From the NCBI GenBank assembly GCA_023897205.1, contig JAHWDD010000005.1, positions 1 through 64,000 of the forward strand: 64,000 bases of DNA, read 5' to 3'. Below, one piece after another: positions 8,662-19,561 of this stretch. Position 1 is the first letter of the stretch; each line of letters starts with the position of its first letter. The notes under the pieces were generated by a model. That model saw only the letters and a list, made by a program, of their open reading frames with translations, was not told the DNA's origin and did not search any database. Source of the DNA: Exophiala sp. HKRS030. Taxonomy: Eukaryota > Ascomycota > Eurotiomycetes > Chaetothyriales > Herpotrichiellaceae. Both the position numbers and the translations under genes were made by a program.

Positions 8662-10895
8662 CTAGCTCTGCAATCTCCTCCTTCTGCCGCGCTTAATCAG
8701 CGCCTTGTTCGCCCACTTCACGACCAATCTGACCAGGACATCGCGCATGAGCAGCAAAAACACAACTACGCTGACCGGCACTGCAATAATCCAGAAGAAC
8801 GCGTCGCTGTGATCCTGCACGCCGGCGAACGACTCAAAGTTCATCCCAAAGTAGCCTGTTATGAAAAGTAACGGTAAAAAGAAACACGTCACCAGGCTGA
8901 GCTGTCTCATCGACTCGTTCTGATACGCGGAAACCGTGTTGAAGGTTAAGTCGACCAGGTTATCCGCCGCCCGGCGCATCTGGTCGTAGGAGTCTCGGAT
9001 CAGAAGCGCGTGGTCCTCGACGTCGCAGAGATATGTGATGGTCATCGGCGAGATCCGGACGCCGGACGCCATGGCAGACTGCTTCCGGGTGGATGGATGT
9101 GGGTTGACGTTGTTCATGGGCTTGCCTATTACTCCTGGAAGGGGGCTTGCGGTAGCCATGCGCGTTATGAACGTCGAAGCCGCCGTGGCGGCGGACTTAT
9201 GGTCCTTTAGAGCACCGATGAGCTGCACGATAGGCGCAACGGCGTTACGCAGCATGGCGATTTCGGACGTCAGGTTGTACAGCGTTGTCGACTGGTGGAC
9301 GTCTGGGTCCGTGAGGACATCGAGTTCTAGGTCACCGATGGCATCCTGGTAGGCTGTTGTGACGGGAATGGCGAGGTCAATGATGGCGTCGAGGATCGCC
9401 TGCACGAGCATCGATGCGTCGGCCGATTGGCGCAGGACGGTGCCGGCGGACTGCAGACGGCGGATGATGGGGGTCTGGACGTCGTGGCCCGAGTACTCGA
9501 AGAACGATATAACAGTGTTGTCTGTACAAAGAAAGATGGAGACTTGCTCCATGGAGACGCCGATGCCCTTCCGGCTTAAGACGGCATGTCTCTCCATATA
9601 CCCAACGCGGTCCTCGTTAGGGCCGGCGTAGTAGCGTTGCATCGAGCGGATTTTCTTCTGCGTCCAAGGAGTTTCGACCATGCCGGAGACCTTGAAGCTG
9701 TTAGATGGGTCAATCCTGTCAATGATGTCCGGATAAGATGTCTCCTGCTTCTTCTCTTTCGGCTTCCACATGTCTTCTAGAAGGGACAGGATAGCACCCT
9801 TCCTTCGTTTTTGCTCGCGCTTTCGCCTTTGGCGCTCGGTAATGATTCGGGTGTGAAATTCGGACCGTCGATCTTCGTTCGACTCTGTTTCGGAGTCTCC
9901 AGAATCCGGCTTACTATCGTCGTCGTCATCCTGTTCCTCAATGTTGACGAGTTTCTGCAAAGCCAGGACCATGTAGGTATGGTCGTTGTACCAATCCACT
10001 TTCGTACGGGTCTTGGTTTGAATGAGATCTTCAATTGCGAGTCTGTGAAGCCGCTTATGATTACTGCGATTATTAGAATTAAATACAATCAGAATCAAGC
10101 ATCGAGAAGAGACTACGGTGCGAAACGTCGCTCCAGCCGGCCAGGTTGCAAGAGTCCGACAGGGAGCCCTAGCGGACTCCAAAAGGCCGATTGCCTCGTT
10201 GCAACTGGTGTTCTTCCCACCTTGAAGACCGATGTTGAGGTTAAGCCGAGTTCTAAGGAAGGACGTACTCACCCAAGTAGTCTGATCACATCCCAGGATA
10301 GTCCGTTGACGTTGATCCACCTAACATCCGAGGATTCATCTGGAGTCTTCAGCAGGAACTCCTCTAGATTGTCGTTGCCTAGATCGGTCATAGAGATTGT
10401 GTCGTTGCTAAAATCTACCACCGTAATTTCGCATCTTTGACTGACCCTCTCGTAATGAGTGGAATCCAACCCAACAGCGGTGTATGCAGGAGCAGGCTCA
10501 CTAGTATCAACGCCGGGTTCTTGTCCTGGAGACCACCCTGTCGTTCTGCCCATTCCAGGAGCCTCATATATGATATTACATGTTGTATCTGAGCGGCCCC
10601 TTCTGCGCAACGACCTCATCGTGGACTTGGATACGTTGGTGTCAGTGCGGTTGATACATGGCGCGGGGTCTCCATTTCCAATGTGCTTGTGATTGTGCTC
10701 ATGACTGTGGAGCCTGACTTCTGGGTTCTCTTGAATCTGGACGTGTTGATGAGACATTGCAAGCGCCATTATTTGGGCTTCAACATCGGCTTCATGTGAG
10801 CGCCGATGGTATTCTCGTGAATGGTGGTCGACAGGGATTTCAGCGATATCGTCAGTCGACTTCTCGTTGGCAACGACATGACTCCCGTGCTCCAT
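8662..10895 (-). CDS. CorA/Mnr2-type Mg2+ transporter
   Basis: Two exons, 10895-10273 and 10063-8662, joined across a 209-bp intron (GTGAGT donor, CTAAT branch, CGCAG acceptor). The join restores [20 protein letters not shown], the conserved CorA core. The C terminus has two membrane segments, with the signature YFGMNF at the end of the first and a short loop before the second, plus a basic tail. This gives 674 residues. Fungal CorA proteins move Mg2+ across the plasma or vacuolar membrane. The N terminus is His-rich (HSHEHNHKH), which may bind metal. The frame stays open upstream to about 11270 without an ATG, so either the start is the ATG at 10895 or an upstream exon exists. Confidence 0.87.
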
Positions 10896-11644
10896 TGTGA
10901 CGCGGACCGATATTAAAATAGGTGACGCTTTCTGATGAGGTCGCTGTTCGCAGTCAGTAACGTATTCGACGTAGAAACCCAGGGGCCCCTCCTTATGTGA
11001 CGTACAGTGGGTTAGTCTCTTTGAGGGCACTTTGTCGTTGAGGGATAAAATTCCTCGATCAGGCTCAATGTGCTCCCGCACAGAAAGGAAAGGCTCCTCA
11101 ATATTACGCTTTGGAAGGTTCGAATGTCGGGCTGCATCCGAAGCAGCCGTCGCGATCACTGGGGTATCACATGCCGTTTCCAGGTCTGCCGTCGCAGGTG
11201 TGATGAATTGCAAAGACCAATCGATGGCTAATGTGCATGGAAGATGTGAAATGAAAGAAGAAAGTGGCAGGCTACGTTATGTCCACGCTGGAAGGATCAT
11301 GCAGCTGAAGACATGGACGCATGAGGGTAACCCTGAACTAATTTCCATTGGCGTTATGAAACGCGACGCGAGAAGCCGTTGACGGAATCTCGGGCTATTA
11401 CAGACGAAACATTGTCCCCGGAACAGGCTTATCTAGCCGGGGATTCTAGGCCCCCCTGGCCACTAGCCTCTAACGTCCGTGGGGGGTGAGTTTGCTCCTT
11501 CCTGTTGTTGTCTATCCAGGGGCGTTATCGACGATTATATCTCCCCAGCTTAAACCAACCATCGAAGCGGCTAAATATGTCGAAGTTTGCCATTTTATCA
11601 CCTCACGAATAATGTTGGAATAGGCGCGCTGGTCTAGCCACGGC
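10896..11644. other. 5' region of CorA gene and spacer
   Basis: Minus-strand sequence from 10896 to about 11270 keeps the CorA frame open without an ATG and may be 5' UTR or an extra exon. The rest up to 11644 shows no gene. No promoter element is clear. Confidence 0.4.
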
Positions 11645-12180
11645 ATGGAGGCACGAACAGGAAATTCATATCGCGCCCTGCGGCCTGTGGTCCTAGGCCT
11701 CACGAAGGCGTTTGTCCTGGGACTAGCACAATTCCCCTCTGCTCAAACTGTCCCGCGCTCCTCGTCTCTATCCTTAGCGACAGAAGAGGAGGGAACGGAT
11801 CCTGGCAATCCAGGACAACGGCTATATTTGAGTGTTGTGGCTGCACCGGTTTTGCTTGGAGGAGCATTCGCTGGTCTAACAATTGCACTGATGGGAAAGG
11901 TGAATGGTGCTTCCACCGTTGGAATAGTACATCCGCTAAGATCGAAGGATAAAATATATCTCCAGGTCATCCGAGATTCTGGAGAAGGCGCTGAGAAGAC
12001 ACCGCAACAATGTTGCGGAAACATTGGGTTTTGGTCACTCTGCTGCTGAGTAAATCGTACTTGATCGTTCACTTGGTGGATGGGCCGCCGTTCTCGGTTC
12101 TACAGCTCTCATTGGTCTTTACTGGCCCAAATCTCGTTCTTTTCTTCTGCTCTCTATCTATTCTACTACTGTTCCCTGTC
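11645..12180 (+). pseudogene. broken DUF21/CNNM (Mam3-like) metal-transport gene
   Basis: From ATG 11645 the first frame reads a signal-like N terminus, then LSVVAAPVLLGGAFAGLTIA and KIYLQVIRDSGEG, the start of the DUF21 membrane domain of Mam3/CNNM proteins. A 48-bp in-frame insert after LMGK (gtgaat...cgaag) is probably an intron. The next conserved block, RKHWVLVTLLLS, is in another frame from 12010, and the one after it (GWAAVLGSTALIG) is in a third. At least two frameshifts are therefore needed. The conserved sequence then stops; the CBS-pair region and the rest are absent. It lies between a CorA and a Fet4 gene. Confidence 0.85.
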
Positions 12181-12306
12181 GCCATTCGCATCCATGAGGA
12201 ATTGTTGAAATTCCCGATAGCCTGTCGCCATGCTCATAGTGGTCTTAATCTGTTGAAGTCCGCAAACACGCGCATCTCCGCCTTAACTCTCCCCGCTCTT
12301 CGATGC

Positions 12307-13857
12307 TCATCCAGACACGGTTGGGGTCAAAGTCGCGTCAACAGTTTCTTTGCCTTTAGAGGCGGGTGTGGACTCGTTCTGCAGCCCTTCGATCGTTTCG
12401 ACATAGCCCAAGAGTCGCAAACGCCTCTCATAGAGTATGAGAAGCTCGCTTCGCTTCTTTTCTTCAATCGAATTGTGGCCAGTGACCAAGACTATCATCA
12501 GGAAAGATTCGATGATACTCGGTGGAACGTTACACAGAAGTTGACCCGTCAGACTCCACTTCATCGCACTCGCACCTGCAATGAGACCTACTACGGTCAG
12601 AAAGCCGGCGACGACGGCGAATTGATGCGAGGTGATTCGGTCCAATGTCTGGGAGACTCGGCGAGTCACGGAGATTTTCTCTTCTGGACCCGGGATGGGA
12701 AACGGTAGACCGATGGTTTCAAAAAGAAGCCTGTCCCTCCGGTCCACGACCTGCATTGCGGTGTCTGTATACGACCTCAGGCGAGACTGCATATTGCGCA
12801 GCACAAATCCGTCGAACATGCCGACCAAACCCGCGTAAGTTCCAATAAACAGCCACCAGTTCGAGCTGAATTTTAAAGCCGGGCCGGCTGCCACCCAGGC
12901 AACGAACACCGTAAGGAGGATTGCAATCCCCACCAGGGTACCGACAAAATCAGTATAATAGAAGATGGCACGCTGGATCTTGCCGACCTTTGGGGCAGGA
13001 ATCACTACCTCAATGTTGCTTTGAACGTCGTGGGTTAAGGATCGGAGTCGAAATTCAAGCGATGAGTCTGCTTGGAAGAGGGAGTCGAGGCATTTCTTGG
13101 TGTAGACGCGGTGGCGTTCACCAATGTTGGCGATGAATATGAAAGTAAAGACCATCAGCGCGGATGATGCCGAGTTCATGTAGAGCTGCCATGTATCGCT
13201 GTAGTCGAAGAGATGGCCGATGGCGAGCCAGATAAATACCCCAACCCAAAACAACAAGATCGTGAACATGTGGCCTATGGTTAAGGCGACAAAGGTCACG
13301 AAGCGTCCCAACCGACCCTCAGATGGCAATTGGCTTGCAATACTGCCATTGTCGTAAAATGATCGATCGAGACGGGAGACCACTTTAGCTTGCTGTTCCT
13401 GAGAGGATTGATCTTTCAGTTTCGACAGCATTCGCAGATTGCTGTTCGACCGTGACTGCATCTGGGTGGCAACCGCCATTTCGTCGTCGTAAGCGTTCAG
13501 CTGCTGGCGGACCAGAAACGAATCGAAAATGTAGCAGATAATTGCCTGAGCATCTGATATGAGGATCTGCCATGTTTTATTCCTCCCAAATTTGATACCA
13601 AGCAAGGCCCATGTTAAAAGAGCGGTTAGTATGGACAAGAACACAAATTGCGAGCCAGAGACTTGGACCACCTTGTCAAGCCATCGATCAAGTCGTCTTT
13701 GTTTAGGCTTCTCAATAAACATCGTGATGTTGCGCTCTTCATCCTCTTGTGTCTTATTCCCGGCGGGGACAATCTGAGTTGGGGCGACGCCTCGAACCTC
13801 TACCTTTTCCCCGGGCTTTCGAAAGAGTTCAAAAACATTCTTCTGAGCGAATGACAT
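12307..13857 (-). CDS. FET4: low-affinity iron permease, Fet4 family
   Basis: Single exon, 516 codons from a true ATG. The sequence has the Fet4 plan: a cytoplasmic N terminus, a first hydrophobic pair (FVFLSILTALLTWALLGI) followed by the conserved DAQAIICYIFDSFLVRQQLN block, then further membrane spans at about 195-255, 300-345 and 410-460, and a charged C-terminal tail. In yeast Fet4 brings Fe2+, and also Zn2+ and Cu+, across the plasma membrane with low affinity. The length is typical of filamentous fungi and nothing looks damaged. It shares the neighbourhood with two CorA genes and a DUF21 remnant, a local concentration of metal transporters. Confidence 0.92.
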   Translation of the reverse strand: MSFAQKNVFELFRKPGEKVEVRGVAPTQIVPAGNKTQEDEERNITMFIEKPKQRRLDRWLDKVVQVSGSQFVFLSILTALLTWALLGIKFGRNKTWQILISDAQAIICYIFDSFLVRQQLNAYDDEMAVATQMQSRSNSNLRMLSKLKDQSSQEQQAKVVSRLDRSFYDNGSIASQLPSEGRLGRFVTFVALTIGHMFTILLFWVGVFIWLAIGHLFDYSDTWQLYMNSASSALMVFTFIFIANIGERHRVYTKKCLDSLFQADSSLEFRLRSLTHDVQSNIEVVIPAPKVGKIQRAIFYYTDFVGTLVGIAILLTVFVAWVAAGPALKFSSNWWLFIGTYAGLVGMFDGFVLRNMQSRLRSYTDTAMQVVDRRDRLLFETIGLPFPIPGPEEKISVTRRVSQTLDRITSHQFAVVAGFLTVVGLIAGASAMKWSLTGQLLCNVPPSIIESFLMIVLVTGHNSIEEKKRSELLILYERRLRLLGYVETIEGLQNESTPASKGKETVDATLTPTVSG

Positions 13858-15276
13858 GGTGGATAAGCTGTCCGTCTATTTTTCTCTACCACCCTTCAAG
13901 TTCCTGTGGGACGGCGAATTGTGAGACAGATGAAACGATCGCAGGAAACAAAACCACATACTCACAAATCTAGGTCGTTAACGCGTGTAGGATTGAGGGG
14001 AATATCCTGAGGCAACATGCAATCATCCCGATCCCAGAATCCTATCCAGGGTCAAGAATATCGGGCAATGCGCTGCAAATCAAGTTTCCGCAATGTCGAG
14101 GGTGGAGTGATTCACCCCCGGCACAAAAGGAGAGATCAGAGGCAACCATAAAGTGTTTCATGAATATGGTAAAATAAGACTTTCAGATTTCCAAATTGTA
14201 CTCGGTAGAAGTGACATCCAAAAGGACGGAACGTTGTGAGGGAGAAATTTTGGTAATTAGGCGGAGGAGAAACCGACTTTTGTTAAATACCCAACTCTAC
14301 CGGAGGCTCTCTACCACCCTACGTATTAGCGTATGGAATGGAGATCGTTGAAATGAGTGGGTTCGCCATTTTCGCTAATGTCGATGTTTGCATAACCGTT
14401 TACGAGAGCGGGTGGGGATAGGCGACGTAGTACGCACAGCCTGAGTCTTCCGGCATAGCGCTATCCGTATCCGGGGTAAGGAATGCTTGGCAGGATGTGA
14501 CAATCCCACTGAAAGCACAGCCTCGATGTTCCGTCTTCCCGAAGACGCACGAACCACCCGGCACGCCACTGTGAGCATGAAAGGGCCACAAATTTCGGAG
14601 AAAAACACATCTCTCTCGACGGAGACATAGTGGGCCCAAGGAAGAAATCCGGAAAGAGGCGGCAATACACGACCCTTTCCTCATTTCAGGGAGGAGACAC
14701 TCGTAAAACATGGAGCAAAAAGGGGGCCTGTGCAGAAGCAGATACCTGTGTGCTTGGCTACACTTCTCTCCCCGGATAGCAACTTATGGTGATACCTAAG
14801 CGGGCCAATTCTGTCTTCAGCACCAACAGTCACAGTAGGGAAATATTTGAAAATGCCTCATTCACCGCCTCTCCACCTTAACGACAGGAAGAAATGGGCG
14901 GTTGTGGGGTCTGATAGGTCAGCCTCGTTAATGACTCATTTTGGGCACTGCCTCCCTCACATCTGGTGTTGCGGTTTTTGACCCCTTGCAGAATCGAACG
15001 TCAGCCCCTGCAGGTCTAAGCCACGCTTCCGTTCAGAATGAGGGATTTATGTGCGAGAGAGGGGCTATCTAACTGTCAGGAAAATATTATCCCCTTAATG
15101 CTGAGGGCCCCAAAGCCCCGACAATACTTTGCTCTCCTAGTCTAGAGAGGGATATATCTATGCGGAAAGCCTAAAGGATTTGGTAAGTTAATTAGCACAT
15201 TCCCTGAACTACGAATGTCTAATGATACGACGACCCCGTCTGTCACTTAGCAGGTAGCTTAGCACCTCGATATTAG
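13858..15276. other. 1.4-kb intergenic region
   Basis: Region between the divergent Fet4 and second CorA genes, so it should hold both promoters. I find no convincing coding sequence; the minus-strand open frames near 14375-14711 overlap in several frames and look like chance. A tRNA-like word (gcagaatcgaac near 14990) does not fold into a T arm. Confidence 0.45.
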
Positions 15277-15441
15277 AGGAAAGGTCACAAAATCGGGTCG
15301 AACGAGTTATCCAGGGACGCCTACAGCACGGTCGATGAGGCCCCTGTGTCGTCCTCCCATGAGATCCGGAGCCTATCGCCCCAAGTGCCTCGCCGTCGAA
15401 AAATCTGTCAACAGTCGATTGGTTCACGCAACCGACCGAAG

Positions 15442-16665
15442 ATGCAGACTGCGCTTCCTGGAACTGGAAGCCATTCTCTTCAATTCGGGGGGTGTGCCAA
15501 TTTTCCAGCCTTGTGTGGTGCGACCTTGAATCAGACAGAGCACAGGCGCATCAGCTTCTTCTCAACGAAACTCGGTTCCTTCGTCTATACCGATGATATT
15601 AACGGTCTGTCGTTACCGGGAACATCGTTCCGCGGCTTGTCTGATACGATCCTCAATGAAGGAATATGGTGGCTAAATATCATGAATGCAACCAAAGAGG
15701 AGATTGATATTCTATCGAAAGTATTTTCATTCCATCAGCTGACCGCAGAGGATATCAAAGCCCAAGAAACTGTTGAAAAAGTGGAATCGTTCAAGCAATA
15801 CTACTTCTGTTCGATCCGGTCATTCTACAATGACGACGAAGATGGTGGGAGAGATCTCAAACCAACAAATTTATACGCTGTCGTGCTTCGCGGGGGAATC
15901 CTGAGTTTTGCTTTTGGCCCGAGTGAACACGCAGCAAATGTCCAGAAACGAATTGCCAGGCTGGGGATCGGTGCCCCTTTGAGCGGTAACTGGATCTGTT
16001 ACGCACTCATGTGAGATCTCCCATACACGTATGTCTTCCTCTTGAATCTTCTGACGGGCTATAGTGACGATATTGTCGATAGCTTCCGCCCATTCATCCG
16101 CCAAATTGAACAAGAGACTTCCGCGTTTGAAGATAGCACCTTCACCACTGCAGCCGACGATTCTGGCCCTCTCTTACAGCAGATCTATAAGTGTCGAAAG
16201 AAGATTATGGCCACTCTGAGTCTTTTGCGCGGTAAACCGACTGTCATCAAGACCTTTGCAAGACAATGCGATGATCAAACAGCCACCGGTTTTCACAGCG
16301 AAACTCACCTCTACCTCGGCGATATCCAAGATCACGTTGCTACTATGATGTCAGAACTTGATCATTTCGAGCAAATACTATCTCGCTCTCATTCGAACTA
16401 CCTTGCTCGGCTTTCCACTGACGGGATAGAAGTACGCAACCGGACTGTGACTGTCCTCGGCATGATGGCAGTCGTCGGAGGCATTGTCATATTATTAAAC
16501 CTCGTCTGCGGGCTGTTTGGGATGAATGTCCCGGTCCCGGGGGGTGATTCTGATGGGCTATATTTCTGGTTCGGTATCATCGGTGTGATGGCCATTATCG
16601 CCTCCCTGAGTCTAATTGTGGTAAGAATGATACAGATAGCCAGTCGTCCTGGGCACGTCTCTTAG
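15442..16665 (+). CDS. second CorA/Mnr2-type Mg2+ transporter; N terminus doubtful
   Basis: Exons to 16010 and 16065-16665, joined across a 54-bp intron (GTGAGA donor, CTGAC branch, ATAG acceptor). The join gives YALIDDIVDSFRPF. Conserved blocks are RRISFFSTKLGSFVY, LNEGIWWLNIM, LTAEDIKAQE and the membrane signature CGLFGMNVPVPG with a second span after it, typical of the yeast Alr/Mnr2 branch. The start is uncertain. The first in-frame ATG (15442) is preceded by an open frame without ATG to 15277. The segment before RRISFF resembles the usual GVDFSSLEEF block only in another frame (FSSIRGVCQFSSL), suggesting a frameshift near 15500-15545. The gene may be functional with a short N terminus or partly broken. 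Confidence 0.75.
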
Positions 16666-17411
16666 TACAAGATGCCCAGAGAAATCTAACCGGGCCTAGG
16701 AATCTAATCCTTCCTTTTCGTACTATATGTACTCTCTCATCGTAGAATTCCTCCGTAATCGCTACTGTAATAACAGCCGAAATTTGTTTTCTAGAGTTTA
16801 CAACTCCACCCATAGATGAGATGGGAACCTCTCGGTCGAGCTCCATCATACGATGCATGCACAGGGCAGAGACGATCAACAAGCCCTGCAAAGGGCCACG
16901 CCCCGTGGCCGGGATAGCCGTTCTGCCTGGCCAATCAGGATCCATGAATGACCTGCACTTCTGCTTCGCGAGCAGCATCATTCCGGGCGCCGAGGCGCCC
17001 CACGCCTCCACCGGGCAGACAGAACTCTGCCCTGCGCCCATACATACCCACACTTACACGACCACCGTTACTTTTCAAATAAAACATAGCTGGTTACTTC
17101 AGCTATAATTCCTCGGAGTATGGACAAGCCCTCAACCATTTTTACGGAACGCTTCTGTGAGGCGTGCGACGAGCCTGGATAAGTGCGCCGACTGGAGATT
17201 CTGCCTACTGTCACGTTTACCGCCGCCGCCGCCGCCGACGACGACGAACTGCTATCGAATCGCCCTCTCTGAAAGGGAAGACATCTATCCCTCTATCTTT
17301 GACGCAATCCAAATGCCCACGGCTTTCCCTGATGCGGGGTTTCCTTCTGGAAAAGAAACAAAATAATGATGATAAATTATAAGATACAACAAAGAAAAGT
17401 GGTCTTCTGAA
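16666..17411. other. intergenic, trinucleotide repeat
   Basis: No gene seen. It contains a GCC/GAC trinucleotide run at 17221-17248. Open frames here are short and overlap in several frames. Confidence 0.4.
17221..17248. repeat. (CCG)n/(GAC)n microsatellite
   Basis: Five CGC/CCG units merging into four GAC units. It lies outside any supported gene. Confidence 0.8.
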
Positions 17412-17621
17412 ATGTGCATGGAGAGATTTGTCAGGCTCAAGTGCAGCCACTTTCAATCCTACAAGATGGACACGCTCGGGTGCAGGTACAAGGCTGGTCG
17501 CAACTGCCCCAACTACCTTCAGGTCTGCGTCCGCGAGGACAAGGGCCGTAGCTGCCCGACCTGCAAAGCTGTGATGCTGGCGTCTTTGGGCATCGCAAGC
17601 CCTAGCCTGAGAAAGATGTGA
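17412..17621 (+). CDS. small Cys-rich putative zinc-binding protein
   Basis: 69 codons from ATG. The product has Cys/His spaced as KCSHF, GCRYKAGRNCPNY, QVCVRE and SCPTCK, seven potential zinc ligands in about 40 residues, then a short tail. The family is not recognised. It could be an intact small zinc-ribbon or RING-like protein or a fragment. A longer antisense frame overlaps it but has no better support. Confidence 0.4.
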   Translation: MCMERFVRLKCSHFQSYKMDTLGCRYKAGRNCPNYLQVCVREDKGRSCPTCKAVMLASLGIASPSLRKM

Positions 17622-17999
17622 CTAGATGGACGACCATGCATTTTCCGGAGAGGACACTCAACCAAGCCATTTTGCATCGCAACAGGAAGACGGAGAAACA
17701 AATCGGGAAGACTTTCTTGGATTAGGGCGAAGATCGAAGCGAACATAGCTTGGCTAATCGCGACAAAACCTGCACTTTCCCCCACGAGGGCTCTATCGAA
17801 TACTGTGTAAACGACCATCTTAGGACACATCTTGCCCGACCAGGTTAGCTTTATCCATATGTGTCGACCGTGGTTCCGACATCGAACATTCCCATGCCTC
17901 CACTCGTTTGGCATGACGATGTCAGCGGCTGTGCGTATTAAAACCACCACTGCCACGGCGGCAATGGGAGTTGCGTCCTATATAGAGTTATTACAGCTT

Positions 18000-18194
18000 C
18001 GTGGCAGAGGCTTGCCGGTGCTTCGACAACAGGGAAAGTACAAGGAGGCAGGAGAGATGCATCGACAGACCTTGACTCTGAAGAAGAAGGTGCTCACGGA
18101 GGAGCATCCGTCAACACTGAACAGCATGAACAACCTGGCACTGGTGCTTCAACAACAGGGAAAGTATGAGGAGGCAGAGGAGATCTTTCAATAA
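18000..18194 (+). pseudogene. TPR fragment of a fungal NLR-type gene
   Basis: Reads two degenerate kinesin-light-chain-type tetratricopeptide units: LRQQGKYKEAGEMHRQTL, then EEHPSTLNSMNNLALVLQQQ and GKYEEAEEIFQ, ending at TAA. This EHPSTLxSMNNLA pattern is characteristic of the C-terminal TPR array of fungal NB-ARC/TPR proteins. Only about 65 residues survive, with no NB-ARC sequence near it. The upstream part of the same frame from 17832 is not recognisable. It may be a leftover of the same kind of gene as the PNP fragment at 8127. Confidence 0.7.
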
Positions 18195-18765
18195 ATTTTG
18201 GTGCTGATGTGATGACTGGGTCGACTCAAGGATCGAAGTCTGAACAGCATAGTACTGGAGGTATCGCTGGCACTCTAGAAGGTAACCTGGCCCTTGAAGC
18301 TCAAGACGCTGGCCATAGAAATGCGCGGGTAAGTTTCGTTGGCATGTTGCCGCTTTTGAATTACGAAATACAGTATTCTGACCTGGAAGTGAAATGTTTG
18401 TCGAATTGGCGTCTTTACAAGCATGTGCCCACATAATACCATGGTTCTTACAGAAATATGCCTCGTTGTGATTTGCTGTACCGAAGGAAACGCTAGACGA
18501 TCTAGAGAAGTGGATCTACTAGCGTAGAGAGAAAACAATCGCAATGTGTCCGCAACGTTGATCAGTTTCGGGAAGGACTGTAAAAGAAAGAAGAACGACC
18601 TAAATTTTAGGACGAACTCTCCAAAGTAGCCCAATACTTATATGGTACATCGCTGCTAAGGGAGCCAACCTACTTACAGCTGAAACTCATGCTGGCGTTT
18701 GTATACTGACTTAAGTTTTGAGGTCGACCCTACTGGAGATCAAACCGAGCTAACCAATCTCGTAG

Positions 18766-19121
18766 AAAGTCAGCTGGGGTTATCGATCGAACCAAACATG
18801 GTTCGGCTAATTCCACCCGAAGTAGACGGATATGTATGGGCACGCATACCCGAGAGAGAACACTTGTTCGCAAAACAATTGAGTAAGCATTCGATCGGGG
18901 CTTACATGGAGCTATGTCGAGAGGTGTCTCATTCGAGGCTGTGGCTCAGGGTCACTCAATAAATAAGGCATCTGTAGAGGATGCAAAAGTAACTTCATTG
19001 CCCTCCAATCATCTACTTACATCCTGACACTCCTTAGAAAGTGTTCGTGAGCGAGTCCATTATTGACCTCCAGACAAAATTAGTTGAGGTGCAAGCGGTC
19101 AATGACAGGCTCACTAGCGAG
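18766..19121 (+). pseudogene. decayed copy of the adjacent unknown gene
   Basis: After a probable acceptor (CTCGTAG, with CTAAC upstream) the frame reads LGLSIEPNMVRLIPPEVDGY, PEREHLFAKQLSKHS and GAYMELCREV, closely matching the gene 0.8 kb downstream. It then shifts frame: the following SFEAVAQGHSINKASVEDAK lies one frame off, near 18930. A second intron (GTAACT...CCTTAG, 18989-19037) and a coiled-coil exon (ESIIDLQTKLVEVQAVNDR) match the partner. The frameshift makes this a probable pseudogene from a tandem duplication. Confidence 0.7.
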
Positions 19122-19561
19122 GTATCGTGTGAACCTCAGATCCACATGGATTTCGTAGAATCTTCGATGAGTTTAACCATGAAGCTGGTTGGGTGATTTT
19201 CTCCAATGTCCATCGGAGCAAAGAAAGCGAGGAAAGTCCCAGGAAGGGGGTCTGAACAGGTCCCCACCCCTCCTTTTAGCAAGGGAATTCTACTTTTTCA
19301 CCTCATGCATGCTGACTAGTATCCTTGAACTGGATCCCCCATGATGACCAGAGTCCGGAAACTGGTCACCCACGGGACTTTGGCATTTTTAAATAGATGT
19401 TGCGGAACCGCATACTGTCACATTTACCATATAGATTTGGTTTCTTCTTCAAGCCACCCATGCTCTAATGGAAACGCTGCGTCTGGGGAACGGCCTAAAG
19501 ACACGGTGCCACAAACTTGTATTAAGTAGACGTGCATATAACCTAATATCGCCTTACAGAT

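Noticed and set aside
14980..15045. Possible minus-strand tRNA (word gcagaatcgaac)
   Set aside because: The putative T stem does not pair and no A box or anticodon arm could be placed.
16595..17053. 152-codon minus frame after the second CorA
   Set aside because: Overlaps the CorA 3' end and has no recognisable content or start context.
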